This document shows positions 37,062-46,321 of a stretch of DNA of 64,000 nt, piece by piece. This stretch comes from CG2-30-36-16 sp964372115 (GTDB taxonomy: Bacteria > Bacteroidota > Ignavibacteria > Ignavibacteriales > Ignavibacteriaceae), in contig CAYJPN010000020.1 of NCBI GenBank assembly GCA_964372115.1, positions 38,599 through 102,598 of the forward strand, in the 5' to 3' direction. Below the pieces are notes generated by a model that was not told where the DNA came from, did no database searches, and saw nothing but the letters and a program-made list of their open reading frames with translations. Every line of letters starts with the position of its first letter. Positions within the stretch are counted from its first letter, which is position 1. The position numbers and the translations under genes were made by a program.

Positions 37062-37463
37062 TTACTCCACATAAGGCAGAGTTATGCTTCTTGAAATAGA
37101 TACACTGCCTGAGGATAATCCGTTTATTGAATCTTTTACCAATGGTTGACCATCGGCTAAAATTTCAAGAATAAGTTTACCATTTTGCCCAATAATTACT
37201 GCCTCCAATGAAGTCTGTTGTCCTTGCACTCCTTTAGCCGTCCATTGATAAGTCCATACTGGTGAGGCAAGACTGTCATGTAGAAGTTGACCGTTTGCGG
37301 CTAAATAATTTATTTTATTTATTTCTGTAACAGTTCCGCTCAATTTATATGAAACATCGTAAGTTTTTGAAACCGGCTGCACAGGATTATCGTCTTTTGA
37401 ACTACATGAAGCAAGAATTAAAGCAAAAATAAAAATGGTTACTATATAGACGCTCTTTTTCAT
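37062..37463 (-). CDS. Small lipoprotein, unknown function
   Basis: A 133-residue lipoprotein: basic start, hydrophobic 6-18 and lipobox LASC giving Cys near residue 20, then SSKDDNPVQP, a linker typical of Bacteroidota/Ignavibacteria lipoproteins (Asp after Ser favours surface or inner retention signals that I cannot decide). The rest is a single beta-sandwich-like domain (YDVSYKLSGTVTEIN to SRSITLPYVE). I use the second ATG at 37463 because AGGAG is six bases before it and the first ATG overlaps that site. It converges with the SEL1 gene, ending four bases from its stop. Confidence 0.7.
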   Translation of the reverse strand: MKKSVYIVTIFIFALILASCSSKDDNPVQPVSKTYDVSYKLSGTVTEINKINYLAANGQLLHDSLASPVWTYQWTAKGVQGQQTSLEAVIIGQNGKLILEILADGQPLVKDSINGLSSGSVSISRSITLPYVE

Positions 37464-37591
37464 ATTCATCTCCTATAAAAGTTATAATTAATATTAACAT
37501 TACAAAAATAAAATATTTTTGGTAATTAAATCGATATAAATATTCAACTTAAAATTGTTAATTTGTAATTATAATTTAAGAATAAAAACTC

Positions 37592-38740
37592 ATGATTGAT
37601 TCAAAACTTCCGGATGTTGGCATAAGTATTTTTGCAGTGATGTCCAAAATGGCAAATGACTCGGGCGCCATAAATTTATCACAAGGTTTCCCGGATTTTA
37701 ACTGCTCCGATGAATTAATAGATCTTTTTCACCATTTTCAGAAAGAGGGATTTAATCAGTATGCGCCTTATCCGGGTATACCTTCTCTGCGAGAAAATAT
37801 TTCAAAAAAAATAAAACGGCTTTATGGTAAGTACTATAATCCCGATTCTGAAATAACCATTACCGCCGGTGCAACCCAGGCATTATATACGGCAATTACA
37901 ACCGTAATTAATAACGATGATGAAGCAATTTTGCTTGAACCGGCATATGATTCGTATGCGCCTGCGGTAATTGCAAGCGGCGGCAGACCAGTTTTCGTAC
38001 CCCTCAGTTTTCCCGATTACAATATCAATTGGAATAAAGTTAAGGATGCAATATCTTCTAAAACAAAACTTATAATTATTAACTCACCACACAATCCGAC
38101 CGGCAGTGTAATTTCTCGTGCAGACATCAAAGTTTTGGAAGAATTAATACGGGATAAAGGTATTTTTGTTATAAGCGATGAAGTTTATGAGCATATTGTG
38201 TTCGATGGTAACGAGCATATTAGCCTATGCACCTCCGAAGAGCTTTCGCAGAAGTCTTTTATAATATCGTCTTTTGGAAAAACATTTCACGCAACCGGTT
38301 GGAAAGTAGGTTATTGTGTTGCCCCGGTAAGTTTAATGAATGAATTTAGAAAACTTCATCAGTTTATTGTGTTTGCTGTTAATACTCCTGCCCAGTATGC
38401 CTACGCGGAGTATTTAAATAACGAGGATCATTATTTATATCTGAACAATTTCTATCAGAAAAAAAGAGATTTATTTTTGAGTGAATTAAAAGACTCATAC
38501 TTTATTTTTAAACCTTGCAAAGGAACTTATTTTCAATTGTTAGATTATTCGCGAATAACCGATTTAACTGATATGGAGTTTAGTGAGTTCCTTACGAAAA
38601 TAATTGGGGTTGCTGTAATTCCCCTCTCCCCTTTTTTGAAATCAGAAAACCATAAAATAATAAGAACTTGTTTTGCAAAAAAAGATGATGTGCTATTGAA
38701 TGCAGCTAATAAATTAAAAAATATCCGGGAAGTAAAATAA
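37592..38740 (+). CDS. PLP-dependent class I/II aminotransferase (methionine/kynurenine aminotransferase-like)
   Basis: Fold-type I aminotransferase. Family marks: NLSQGFPDF near the N-terminus, YAPYPGIPSLRENI, TAGATQALYTAI, NSPHNPTGSVISR and the PLP lysine in SSFGKTFHATGWKVGY. The QGFPDF opening and the length of 382 match the YbdL/CCBL subgroup, which uses methionine or aromatic amino acids with 2-oxo acids, for example to close methionine salvage. That substrate call is inference. Its stop TAA shares one base with the ATG of the next gene, a tight translational coupling to a phosphatase. Confidence 0.88.
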   Translation: MIDSKLPDVGISIFAVMSKMANDSGAINLSQGFPDFNCSDELIDLFHHFQKEGFNQYAPYPGIPSLRENISKKIKRLYGKYYNPDSEITITAGATQALYTAITTVINNDDEAILLEPAYDSYAPAVIASGGRPVFVPLSFPDYNINWNKVKDAISSKTKLIIINSPHNPTGSVISRADIKVLEELIRDKGIFVISDEVYEHIVFDGNEHISLCTSEELSQKSFIISSFGKTFHATGWKVGYCVAPVSLMNEFRKLHQFIVFAVNTPAQYAYAEYLNNEDHYLYLNNFYQKKRDLFLSELKDSYFIFKPCKGTYFQLLDYSRITDLTDMEFSEFLTKIIGVAVIPLSPFLKSENHKIIRTCFAKKDDVLLNAANKLKNIREVK

Positions 38741-39831
38741 TGGCCGGAATGAACTCGATAAAAAAAGTTTACGATTTTTATTCAACTGGTTTGAACTATA
38801 AAGACATAGAAAAGCTTGTTAAAAGAGATGTACCTCAACTATATGATTTTTTTAAAAACCGGATGCGGCAGCCGGAAAATAGAGGCAATTCTTTACACGA
38901 TAAAATAACTTTTATAAGAGATCTATTTAAAGAATTTCTTTTTCAGCTTGCACCGGTTAGAAGATTGGTGTACTCTGCAGCTCTGCTATTTTTTATTTTG
39001 GCGTATCTTGGCGAAAGCTGGGGTTACGCCGCTTTTGCATTTGTCCTGCTAAACCTTTTAATTGCCTTTGAACTTGCGGACAAAATTACGGCAAAAAATG
39101 AACTCTCGGTAGCGCGAGATATACAAAATAGTCTAATGCCAAAATCTCCCCCCGTTGTTCCTAATTTTGAGATAAGCTGCATTTCCGAGGCGGCACATGT
39201 AGTAGGCGGCGACTTTTTTGATTTTATAAACAATAACTCAGATTTAAACAAAACCCTTTTAATTATAGGCGACATTAGCGGAAAAGGAATGGGTGCCGCT
39301 ATTCAGATGGTGCAGGTTCATACCATTCTTCATAACATTGTGGGCTGCAAAGAATCGCCAAAAGAAATTTTAATCGATCTAAATAAAAATCTCGAAAAGG
39401 TTTTACAAAGGGGTTCATTTCTAACTTCAAGTATAGTTAGTATTGAAAACGATGGTTCTTTAAAATATGCTCGTGCAGGTCATATGCCGTTAATTCATTA
39501 CTCAACAGAAAGGAATGAGTGCATTGAAATTATCCCAAAGGGAATGGGAATCGGAATTGGAGCAAACGGGTTATTTGATAATTCTCTTGAGGAGGTTACA
39601 ATAACAACTGCAAGCGGAGATGTATTTTTGTTTTATACTGATGGAGTTACTGAAGCAAGGAATAAATTTAATTATGAATTCGGTGAAAACAACTTAAAAT
39701 ATATTTTGTGTAAAAATGCTTCAAAAGGAGCAAAGGAAATTCAGGAAGAAATATTAAAATCATTAGCCTTTTTTACAGAGTACAGCGGCTACCAGGATGA
39801 TTTAACACTGATTATTCTAAAGGTGTTGTAA
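38740..39831 (+). CDS. PP2C/SpoIIE-type serine phosphatase, membrane-associated (RsbU-like)
   Basis: C-terminal PPM phosphatase domain (about 150-363): ARDIQNSLMP, AAHVVGGDFFDF, IGDISGKGMGAAIQM, FLFYTDGVTEARN and YQDDLTLIILK hold the acidic metal ligands of the SpoIIE/RsbU group. The N-terminal 100 residues contain two hydrophobic segments (about 75-110), so it sits in the inner membrane, without a recognised sensor domain. Family members dephosphorylate anti-sigma antagonists in partner-switching systems. Its ATG overlaps the aminotransferase stop (TAATG) and its end overlaps the convergent MFS gene by 20 bases. No antagonist or anti-sigma gene is next to it. Confidence 0.85.
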   Translation: MAGMNSIKKVYDFYSTGLNYKDIEKLVKRDVPQLYDFFKNRMRQPENRGNSLHDKITFIRDLFKEFLFQLAPVRRLVYSAALLFFILAYLGESWGYAAFAFVLLNLLIAFELADKITAKNELSVARDIQNSLMPKSPPVVPNFEISCISEAAHVVGGDFFDFINNNSDLNKTLLIIGDISGKGMGAAIQMVQVHTILHNIVGCKESPKEILIDLNKNLEKVLQRGSFLTSSIVSIENDGSLKYARAGHMPLIHYSTERNECIEIIPKGMGIGIGANGLFDNSLEEVTITTASGDVFLFYTDGVTEARNKFNYEFGENNLKYILCKNASKGAKEIQEEILKSLAFFTEYSGYQDDLTLIILKVL

Positions 39832-41044
39832 CCAAAACAATTTTGGGGTCTTTAACTTTTGCTAAAATTAAAATTCCAACTATAAAGAAAAATGCGATCG
39901 AAATTATCGCGAGGCGCTGGTTCCCCGAAATATAACTGATCATTCCAAAAACTAACGGACCGATAATAGCTGAACTTTTTCCGAAAAATGAATAAAACCC
40001 AAAAAATTCAGTTTTCTTTTCAGGAGGAGTTAATTTAGTCATCAAACTACGGCTTGTTGATTGACTTGAACCCATAGCCGCACCGGCAAGAAGTCCGACA
40101 ACATAAAACATAGTTTTATCAACAACGAGATAAGCGATTATTACTGTTAGCAGCCACATAAAAAGAGATATTATTATTGTCTTTTTTTGTCCGATCGAAT
40201 CAGCGACAATACCAAGAATAATTGAACCAACTATTGCGGTTGTTTGAACTGTTAAGAAAAATATAAGCAATTCAGATGTAGAAAAACCGAGAGTTGTTTG
40301 AGCGTAATTGCCGCTAAAAAATATTACTGTGTTTACCCCTTCTATATAAAAGAAGTATGCCAAGAGAAATGTCGCGAGATTTTTATAACGCGGCAGATTC
40401 GTCAATGTAGTCCAAACCCGATTTATGCCGATTGTAAAGTACGCTTCGGGCTGCTCAATTTTTTTGCGTGTGTCTTTTATGAATAAAAAAAGAGGGAGTG
40501 AAAATATTAGAAAAAACAATGCTGATACCGGATATGTTATTCTTATAAGATCGTTTTGGATTAATGGGAAAATGATTGCGAGAGTAGCGAGCGATCCGAG
40601 ATAGCCCATCGCGAAACCGTAACCGGATACTCTGCCATAATTTTTAGGAACTGTTATCTCAGGAAGAAATGCGTCGTAAAATACTAACCCGGCTTCGAAT
40701 CCTATGTTTGCAATAACAAATAAAAATATCCCCCAGAATATTTGCCCGGGCCCTACAAAATATAAAAGCGATGTTGCGGTAATACACAACAGTGTAAAAA
40801 ACAAAAGGAATCTTTTTTTACCCGCCGAATAATCTGCAATTGCGCCAAGTATTGGAGCGATTAGTGCAGTAACAAGCATCGCGGCGCTTGTACCTATACT
40901 CCAGTAGAGATCGCCGATTGGTTGATTATTTGCAACAGTCTTTTTGAAATAAATTGCATAAACAAAAGTTACGACGATGATAGAGAAAGAAGTGTTGGCA
41001 AAGTCGAAAAGTGTCCATGTGAAAATTTCCCGTTTATTCTTCAT
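39812..41044 (-). CDS. MFS transporter, UMF1 family
   Basis: Twelve hydrophobic segments in 410 residues. The opening TWTLFDFANTSFSIIVVTFVY matches the UMF1 family (bacterial relatives of yeast Atg22, often annotated as MFS transporter). Other family marks are GAIADYSAGKKRFL (loop 2-3), DAFLPEI and GFYSFFGKSSAIIGPLVFG near helix 11. The substrate is unknown; amino-acid or peptide export is only suggested by Atg22. The start overlaps nusB by 11 bases. Its end overlaps the phosphatase gene on the other strand. Confidence 0.8.
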   Translation of the reverse strand: MKNKREIFTWTLFDFANTSFSIIVVTFVYAIYFKKTVANNQPIGDLYWSIGTSAAMLVTALIAPILGAIADYSAGKKRFLLFFTLLCITATSLLYFVGPGQIFWGIFLFVIANIGFEAGLVFYDAFLPEITVPKNYGRVSGYGFAMGYLGSLATLAIIFPLIQNDLIRITYPVSALFFLIFSLPLFLFIKDTRKKIEQPEAYFTIGINRVWTTLTNLPRYKNLATFLLAYFFYIEGVNTVIFFSGNYAQTTLGFSTSELLIFFLTVQTTAIVGSIILGIVADSIGQKKTIIISLFMWLLTVIIAYLVVDKTMFYVVGLLAGAAMGSSQSTSRSLMTKLTPPEKKTEFFGFYSFFGKSSAIIGPLVFGMISYISGNQRLAIISIAFFFIVGILILAKVKDPKIVLVTTPLE

Positions 41045-41528
41045 TTAACTTTTTTTTAAGAGGTTTTATTATTGATTCTTCCACTAATCCCCTCCCCGAT
41101 TTATCAAGTCCGCCGGTTTCTTTTAATTCCGAGAGAACTGCATCGAGTATTCCGTTTATAAATTTTCCGCTTCCAGCTGTGCTGTATATTTTTCCTATTT
41201 CAATACATTCGTTAATAGTAACTTTTGGCGGAATATCCGGGAAATAAATGAGCTCGCATAATCCCATCCTCAATAAAAGTTTGTCAAGTAAAGCAATACG
41301 ATTCATTTCCCAGTTATCTACCCTGCTCATTATTAATTTATCAATTTCTTTTTCATGTATTAAGGTTCTGTTTATCAATGCTTCGCCGAACTCATGATCC
41401 GATGTATCATCGATATCCGCAAGGAGTGCACCGGTTAAAGCTTGAAGACCTTCTTTATTCAATTCGAATGCATATAACGCTTGTAATACTCTTTCTCTTA
41501 CTAAACGTCTTTTAAATATTTGAGACAT
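41034..41528 (-). CDS. nusB: Transcription antitermination factor NusB
   Basis: All-helical RNA-binding protein that joins NusE and boxA RNA in rRNA antitermination. It opens with KRRLVRERVLQALYAFE and has MNRIALLDKLLLRMGLCELIYFPDIPPKVTIN-type segments (here: AELIYF-like motif ELIYFPDIPPKVTINEC), then a GSGKFINGILDAVL C-terminus, as in NusB. I use the ATG at 41528 rather than the TTG five codons upstream; this gives 164 residues. It overlaps the downstream MFS gene by 11 bases. Confidence 0.9.
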   Translation of the reverse strand: MSQIFKRRLVRERVLQALYAFELNKEGLQALTGALLADIDDTSDHEFGEALINRTLIHEKEIDKLIMSRVDNWEMNRIALLDKLLLRMGLCELIYFPDIPPKVTINECIEIGKIYSTAGSGKFINGILDAVLSELKETGGLDKSGRGLVEESIIKPLKKKLNEE

Positions 41529-41681
41529 GTGTGCCGTTACCAATTAAAATAATTAAGAACAAAATCGTTGCAAATATAAAACAGGTTGCCATTAATTGCT
41601 GTTATATTTTAAATATTTCTACCAGTCACCCCGAAAAATGAAAATTTCTAATATAAATTTGTCATTTATTTTTCTAAACTA

Positions 41682-42713
41682 TTAAATAGCAAAAAACCAA
41701 AACATCGTAAGAGCTACTGTTTCTCTCACATGATGATATATATTCGTCCTAACGCTAAACTGTAAATTACTTGCAACAGGAGTAACTTTTATATTATAAA
41801 AACTACAAATTTCCATAACTCTCGGCAGGTGGTATTTATCAGAAATAATAATTATTCCCCGTCTGTTTTTTTGAGTAATATAAAATTTAATAAAGCTTAT
41901 TTGTTCCGTAGTACATGTAGTTTTTGTTTCTAAAAGAATATTTTCGTCAGGGACGCCATCCCGCCTTAGATACCTGTAGGCAACTTCAGCTTCCGGTAGT
42001 TCTCCCGGTGCGTTAGAACCCGTTAATTGAATTTTCCCGGTGAAGCCAGCCCTATATAACTCAATTGCCTTATCAACTCGCGCAGCTAGACTCGGACTTG
42101 GTTTATTATTCGACCAAACGGCGGCACCAAGAACTACAGCTATATTATCACGAGATTTTTTAAGTGTAAAGTTCTCAAATTTTTCTCCCATGTTAACAGA
42201 ATAAATGAATGCTAATATAAAAATCAAAAGTATAATTGAAAGCGCATTTGTTATGGAGCGAAAATATAAAATGTTTTTCCGGTTGATAATATTTCCCCAT
42301 ATATGAATTATCAATAAAAATTGAATAAACTGATAAGAAACAAATAGTATTCCGGTTATTATTTTGTGTATAGGCTGGCTTAGAATATATACCGGTTTAA
42401 GCGGCAGATGATAATTAGTAAAAATGTATGCCAGGGTTAAAGTCGAAGTCATAATAGCTACAAAACTCAGTATAACTTTTGCCGACATTAGTTCTTTTTT
42501 CTGAAATATTAGAACAACTATACCGAAGAACAGTGAAATGGAAAATAGAAGGTTTAAAATATTTCCTACTGAATTAAAATTTAAATACTTCAAACTCATT
42601 CCCTGGTTTGAGTATTTTATAAAAAAAATAAAAATTAGGTCGAGCAGTACAACAACCGAGGCAGAAATTAATAGGAAAAGGTTATCTTTATTTCCTTTCC
42701 ATCTTGCTGCCAT
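41682..42713 (-). CDS. Polytopic membrane protein with C-terminal YdcF/SanA (DUF218) domain
   Basis: Residues 1-180 hold about six hydrophobic segments. Residues 190-343 are a DUF218 domain, with AVVLGAAVWSNNKPSPSLAARVDKA (shown in part), LYRAGFTGKIQLTGSN, EAEVAYRYLRRDGVP, LLETKTTCTTEQ and ISDKYHLPRVM. The Gly-Ala-Ala, Ser, Glu and His positions match YdcF, SanA and ElyC, which act at the envelope; ElyC affects lipid carrier use in peptidoglycan synthesis. The exact activity here is unknown. It stands alone between nusB and the RND operon. Confidence 0.78.
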   Translation of the reverse strand: MAARWKGNKDNLFLLISASVVVLLDLIFIFFIKYSNQGMSLKYLNFNSVGNILNLLFSISLFFGIVVLIFQKKELMSAKVILSFVAIMTSTLTLAYIFTNYHLPLKPVYILSQPIHKIITGILFVSYQFIQFLLIIHIWGNIINRKNILYFRSITNALSIILLIFILAFIYSVNMGEKFENFTLKKSRDNIAVVLGAAVWSNNKPSPSLAARVDKAIELYRAGFTGKIQLTGSNAPGELPEAEVAYRYLRRDGVPDENILLETKTTCTTEQISFIKFYITQKNRRGIIIISDKYHLPRVMEICSFYNIKVTPVASNLQFSVRTNIYHHVRETVALTMFWFFAI

Positions 42714-42890
42714 AAATATTTACTCCGTAAATTAAAAAGTAGTTTTAAAAAGCTAAATCAGTTTATTTTATGTCGAATACTAATCCCTCCGTAACATATT
42801 TAGAATTAATATCATTCCGATACAAACCTTGATGAAAATTTATATAAATAAATATTGGCTTGCAACAATGAATCTAATGCCATAAAGTAT

Positions 42891-42931
42891 AAACAGTCTC
42901 CTTTTTTTGGGGGGAGACTGTTTATTTTTTT
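42891..42931 (-). terminator. Terminator hairpin after the RND efflux operon
   Basis: AAACAGTCTCC (42891-42901) and GGAGACTGTTT (42913-42923) form a perfect 11-pair stem, beginning about seven bases after the last stop of the operon. On the minus strand the trailing sequence is ATACTTTATG, a poor U-tract; on the plus strand ATTTTTTT follows. It may work in both directions or mainly as a barrier on the plus strand; gene context favours minus. Confidence 0.6.
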
Positions 42932-42937
42932 AATTGT

Positions 42938-45900
42938 TTAAACCTTTTCCACTTTTTTCTTTTCCCTGAATAATTTCAGAAAAGAATTTTTTGCTTCAGA
43001 CATTGCCTGCGGAACATCATCAAGCACGGAATAAATTACCGGAACTATTACAAGTGTTAATATTGTTGCGAATGATAAACCGAAAATAACAGCTATTCCC
43101 ATCGAATTCCAGAAATCAGCGCTTTCACCTGAGCCGGTAAATGAGAATGTGTATAGATCGAAACCGAAACCGAACGTTAACGGTATCAGACCAAGAATTG
43201 TGGTAATGGCAGTTAATGTTACCGGTCTAAATCTTCTAATACCTGCCTGAATAACAGCATCGCGTCTCGATAATCCTTTTGTCCTTCGCAGAACATTTAT
43301 GTAATCTATCAAAACGATGTTGTTGTTGACCACTACTCCGGCTAAACTTATTACTCCAATTCCTGTCATTACTATACCAAACGGCATAGCGAAAAATATT
43401 AACCCTATGAAAACGCCTATAAGCGAAATTACAACCGCAGACATGATTATTAGCGGTTGGCTTAAAGAATTAAATTGAATTACAAGAATTAAAAATATTA
43501 AAAGCAGCGCAACAAGAAACGCTTTACCCAAATATGCCTGCGCCTTTGCCTGCTCCTCATTCTGTCCGGCATAATTTATCGAATAACCGGGAGGAAGCTG
43601 AAAATCTGCCAATCTTGACTTTACACTGTCGAGAACAACATTTTCGTTAAAACCTTCGGCTGCATTTCCGGTTACCGTAACAACACGCTTTAAATCCTTA
43701 CGTCTAATTGCGCCAGGCCCGGTTGATTTTGAAACAGCAGCTACGCTTATTAAAGGGACGCTTAATGTTTTTCCTTTATCGTTATTATAAATAATTCTTA
43801 ACTGGTCGAGTGATTTTATATCATTACGCTGAGGTTTTTCGAGACGAACAGTTATATCGAACTCATCATCATTTACCCGATATTTTGATGCCGTAGCCCC
43901 GTTAACCGCGGTACGCACAGCATTAGCAATAAGCCCTGTGTTAAGTCCGTAGAGCGCTGCTTTTTCTCTGTCAATTTCCACGCGGAGTTCCGGACGACCT
44001 GCATCGTAATTATCATCCATATCAACTAAACCGGGAACTTTCTCAATCCGGTTTTTTACCGCTGCAGAGAGCAATCCGAGCATTTTGTAATCGTTACCAA
44101 TAATTTCAACATTTACAGGCTGACCAACCGGTGGTCCCATCGACTGTCGGTTCACTTTCACCTCAGCTCCTGCGGTTTCAATTACAATATTTCTAATTTC
44201 CTCAGTTGTAATTAATGATGATTGCCGTCTAAATTCATAATCAACAAACTGGATTGTAATTGTACTTTTATTTGGTGTAGAGCTGCCTGCATCAAATGGA
44301 TTATTTGATGACCCAACTACAGCAAGTATGTTCTTGATATCCTTGTTATTAAATTCTTTTAATCTCTTTTCAAGATTTTTTGCAAGGCTGTTTGAAAATT
44401 CAATATTGGCTCCGCTCGGACTCTCAATTTCAATGGCTATTATAGGAGGTTGTGTCACCGGAAAAAATTCAACGCCGTGACCTAATAACCCATAAGTTTC
44501 CGTTATTACCAATAACATTAAAAGTGTTCCCCATAATACACGCAGCCGATTATTTGTAAAAAGCAAAATAATTGCGGAACCCAGTAACAAACTAACCGCC
44601 AAACTTACACCGGGGTGAATATTACCTGCTTGTCCAATAATAACAAAAAATAATATCGTGGAACCAACACCCAACCAGTTCCTTTTATTTATTTTTTGAC
44701 CCTTTACACGCGGAACACCGAGCGCTATGTTTAATGTTTTTTCATAATAATACATAACCCTCGGTAAAGCAACATCTACAAAAAAGTGTGTTACCCTGTT
44801 AAAAGGATGAAGTATTTTTTCAATAAGATTTGTCGGTTTGTGATCCGGATGCTCGAGTTTCATATATTTGGAAGCAAATACAGGGTTGATTACAAGCGCA
44901 ACAAATAAAGACGCAAGCAGCGTTATTATGAGTGTAAGCGGAATGTACATCATAAACTCGCCAACAACGCCGGGCCAAAACAGTAACGGGAAAAATGCGG
45001 CAACAGTAGTCATGGTAGATGAAAATACCGGCCATGCAACTTCGGCGGTACCAAGTTTTGCCGCATCCATTAAACTATGTCCGTCCTCAAGAAATTTATA
45101 TATATTTTCAATTATTACTATTGCGTTATCTACAAGCATACCAAGCGCAAGTATCAACGCAAAGAGAACAACAAAATTTAGTGTAATATTTAATGCTTGA
45201 AGTACAAAAAACGAAAACAACATACTAAGCGGTATTGCTATTGCAACGAACATTGCATTCCGTACACCAAGGAAAAAGAAAAGAACAAGAACTACAAGTA
45301 CAAGCCCTGAGAAGATATTATTCTCAAGCTCACGCACCTGTTTTTTTATGTTATTGCTTTGATCGGTGCTTATAATCATTTTTAAGTCAGATGGTAACTC
45401 CTGCTTTTTTTTGTTCAGAATTTCCGTAACCTGCTCGGCAATTTTTATTATGTTTTTTCCAACACTCTTAGAAATATCCAACGAAACAGCTTCCTCACCG
45501 TTTATACGCGCAAAAGTTGACCGATCCTTAAAACCATAGGAAACATTAGCTACATCTTTAACATAGACCGGCTTCCCCTCTTTTAGCTTTACAATTATAT
45601 CTTCAATAATGTATGGTTTTTTAAATTCACCCGGTACACGCACTAAAAAACTTGAGTTATTTACATCTATTGATCCGCCCGGAATAGTTTTATTTTCATT
45701 CTGTATTGAATTTATAATATCATCAAAACGAATGTTATAGTGAGCAAGTTTCGTGAGGTCTACATCTACTTTTACTTCCCTCTCAATACCGCCGTTAACT
45801 TTTACATCAAGAACACCGTCAATATTTTCTATTTCATCTTTCAAATCATCGGCTATGTCCTTTAGTTTTACTAACCCATAAGGTCCAGAGATATTTACAG

Positions 45901-46318
45901 TAAGAATCGGCAGCTCGGAGATATTTATCTCAACAATTTCCGGCGATTCCGCATCGAGCGGTAATTTTGGTTCTGCTTTATCTACTTTTTCTCGCACTTT
46001 CCGCATAGCTTCGTTTATATCGTAACCGCTTTCAAATTCTACACGAATTAATGAATAACCTTCGAATGAAGAAGATGAAATTGTTTTTACTTTGCTCAAA
46101 GAATTTATTTCTTTTTCAAGCGGTTGAGTTACGAGTGTTTCAATATCTTCCGGAGAAACTCCGAAATACGGTGTTGAGACTATTACTAACGGAATAGAGA
46201 CATCAGGTGCTGCCTCTCTCGGAAGATTTACATATGCCTCAATTCCGAGAAGCATTATAATAACAACTAAAATAAATACACTGGTTCTGTTATCTATCGA
46301 TACATCGGTTATTTTCAT
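42938..46318 (-). CDS. RND-family efflux permease (AcrB/MdtB-like)
   Basis: Inner-membrane proton-driven pump of 1126 residues. Two periplasmic repeats each follow a first helix (MKITDVSIDNRTSVFIL; ...VEFFPVTQPP). Helix 4 reads ALGMLVDNAIVIIENI, so Asp397 is kept while the second AcrB Asp is Asn398, and helix 10 reads VVNNNIVLID where AcrB has Lys940. This variant relay is common outside the AcrB branch. Between the two halves, residues 548-620 hold three hydrophobic segments where one is usual, so the pump may have 14 membrane helices. It is the third gene of the TetR-TolC-MFP-RND operon. Substrate unknown. Confidence 0.92.
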   Translation of the reverse strand: MKITDVSIDNRTSVFILVVIIMLLGIEAYVNLPREAAPDVSIPLVIVSTPYFGVSPEDIETLVTQPLEKEINSLSKVKTISSSSFEGYSLIRVEFESGYDINEAMRKVREKVDKAEPKLPLDAESPEIVEINISELPILTVNISGPYGLVKLKDIADDLKDEIENIDGVLDVKVNGGIEREVKVDVDLTKLAHYNIRFDDIINSIQNENKTIPGGSIDVNNSSFLVRVPGEFKKPYIIEDIIVKLKEGKPVYVKDVANVSYGFKDRSTFARINGEEAVSLDISKSVGKNIIKIAEQVTEILNKKKQELPSDLKMIISTDQSNNIKKQVRELENNIFSGLVLVVLVLFFFLGVRNAMFVAIAIPLSMLFSFFVLQALNITLNFVVLFALILALGMLVDNAIVIIENIYKFLEDGHSLMDAAKLGTAEVAWPVFSSTMTTVAAFFPLLFWPGVVGEFMMYIPLTLIITLLASLFVALVINPVFASKYMKLEHPDHKPTNLIEKILHPFNRVTHFFVDVALPRVMYYYEKTLNIALGVPRVKGQKINKRNWLGVGSTILFFVIIGQAGNIHPGVSLAVSLLLGSAIILLFTNNRLRVLWGTLLMLLVITETYGLLGHGVEFFPVTQPPIIAIEIESPSGANIEFSNSLAKNLEKRLKEFNNKDIKNILAVVGSSNNPFDAGSSTPNKSTITIQFVDYEFRRQSSLITTEEIRNIVIETAGAEVKVNRQSMGPPVGQPVNVEIIGNDYKMLGLLSAAVKNRIEKVPGLVDMDDNYDAGRPELRVEIDREKAALYGLNTGLIANAVRTAVNGATASKYRVNDDEFDITVRLEKPQRNDIKSLDQLRIIYNNDKGKTLSVPLISVAAVSKSTGPGAIRRKDLKRVVTVTGNAAEGFNENVVLDSVKSRLADFQLPPGYSINYAGQNEEQAKAQAYLGKAFLVALLLIFLILVIQFNSLSQPLIIMSAVVISLIGVFIGLIFFAMPFGIVMTGIGVISLAGVVVNNNIVLIDYINVLRRTKGLSRRDAVIQAGIRRFRPVTLTAITTILGLIPLTFGFGFDLYTFSFTGSGESADFWNSMGIAVIFGLSFATILTLVIVPVIYSVLDDVPQAMSEAKNSFLKLFREKKKVEKV

Positions 46319-46321
46319 ATG

